A stretch of 64,000 nt of DNA from Pararhizobium sp. (GTDB lineage Bacteria > Pseudomonadota > Alphaproteobacteria > Rhizobiales > Rhizobiaceae): the NCBI GenBank assembly GCA_017794825.1, contig CP051237.1, positions 558,001-622,000 of the forward strand. The letters are read 5' to 3'. The notes under the pieces were generated by a model, which saw only the letters and a list, made by a program, of their open reading frames with translations, did not search any database and was not told where the DNA came from. Position numbers and translations under genes: made by a program. Shown here piece after piece: positions 63,717 to 64,000 of the stretch. Positions within the stretch are counted from its first letter, which is position 1; every line of letters starts with the position of its first letter.

Positions 63717-64000
63717 ATGCCTGATTTCGTCCTCACCAATGCACGCATCGCCACGATGGCCGACAACGGCGCGCCCTACGCTCTGATCGACAATGGGGCC
63801 GTGGCCGTCAGGGACGGACGCATTGCCTGGGTCGGCGCATCGGATGCAGTTCCCACGGACTATTCGGGTCTCAAAACCGAAACCCTCGACGGACGGCTCG
63901 TCACCCCTGCCCTCATCGACTGCCACACCCATATCGTCGCGGGCGGCGACCGCGCCAACGAATTCGAAATGCGGCTCAATGGAGCGAGTTACGAGGAGGT
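63717..64000 (+). CDS. hutI: Imidazolonepropionase, C-terminus outside the window
   Basis: Hydrolyses 4-imidazolone-5-propionate to N-formimidoyl-glutamate, the step before HutF. The 94 visible residues have the HutI opening (NARIATMADNGAPYALIDNG), the metal-binding LIDCHTHIVAGGDRANEFE and RLNGASYEEV, which are highly characteristic. ATG 63717 follows GGGAACAGAG. The gene runs off the right edge; hutH and hutU probably follow. Confidence 0.93.
   Translation, partial: MPDFVLTNARIATMADNGAPYALIDNGAVAVRDGRIAWVGASDAVPTDYSGLKTETLDGRLVTPALIDCHTHIVAGGDRANEFEMRLNGASYEE

Overview
The window reads as chromosomal DNA of a GC-rich alphaproteobacterium, most likely of the Hyphomicrobiales (Rhizobiales). 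The main reasons are a complete rhizobial-style heme uptake locus with the small protein HmuP, an Irr-type iron box in front of bacterioferritin genes, an Omp25/Omp31-like outer membrane protein, a Rhizobium etli type asparaginase and a TIGR03808-type Tat-exported beta-helix protein. The species cannot be named. No phage, plasmid, transposase, rRNA or CRISPR array was seen; there is one tRNA (Gln, UUG).

1-8.3 kb is the accessory part: a truncated sulfatase, a lipoprotein, then an alternating series of small orphan genes (an Imm45-like immunity protein, an unknown acidic protein, an AT-rich leucine-rich-repeat protein) separated by three same-orientation copies of a palindromic repeat, then a pair of family-of-unknown-function genes whose second member seems frameshifted, a membrane protein and a lysozyme-like protein. 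8.4-21.9 kb is mostly metabolic: cytochrome P460, phosphonoacetaldehyde hydrolase, a Tat beta-helix protein, asparaginase, a His/Pro-rich secreted protein, galE, a thiolase, an aldehyde dehydrogenase, betBA (choline to glycine betaine) and an O-antigen ligase/ExoQ-like polymerase.

22-24 kb holds a textbook-like ECF41 sigma factor operon (membrane protein, CxxC carboxymuconolactone-decarboxylase-like protein, sigma factor) with a matching ECF41-type promoter. 24-29.3 kb is a tripartite tricarboxylate transporter (receptor, TctB, TctA) with an IclR regulator, a flavin reductase and a SnoaL-like protein. 29.3-35.6 kb is an unusual export/signalling block: an SdrD-like secreted protein, a FecR-domain protein with long NYG/NEG repeats, a TPR plus beta-barrel (Slam-like) outer membrane protein and a divergent CHASE2-adenylate/guanylate cyclase. 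35.7-43 kb looks like an aromatic-acid or acyl-CoA catabolic unit (enoyl-CoA hydratase, TRAP DctQM, feruloyl-CoA-synthase-like ligase, short-chain dehydrogenase, MarR regulator, 2-oxoglutarate dioxygenase), followed by an FMN-dependent 2-hydroxyacid dehydrogenase, a PMT-type glycosyltransferase and an outer membrane protein made of two tandem barrels.

47.4-59.1 kb is one iron/heme island: bfr-bfd under an Irr box, an IsdG-type heme-degrading enzyme, tonB, two exbD paralogues (one lacking the membrane aspartate), exbB, a TonB-dependent heme receptor, and divergently hmuP-hmuS-hmuT-hmuU-hmuV. The genes together cover surface capture, energised import, periplasmic binding, inner membrane transport, cytoplasmic heme handling and iron storage. 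59-64 kb holds a Rieske oxygenase with a small partner, a LysR regulator, and a histidine utilisation cluster (hutC, hutF, divergent hutI, which runs off the window) with a palindromic operator.
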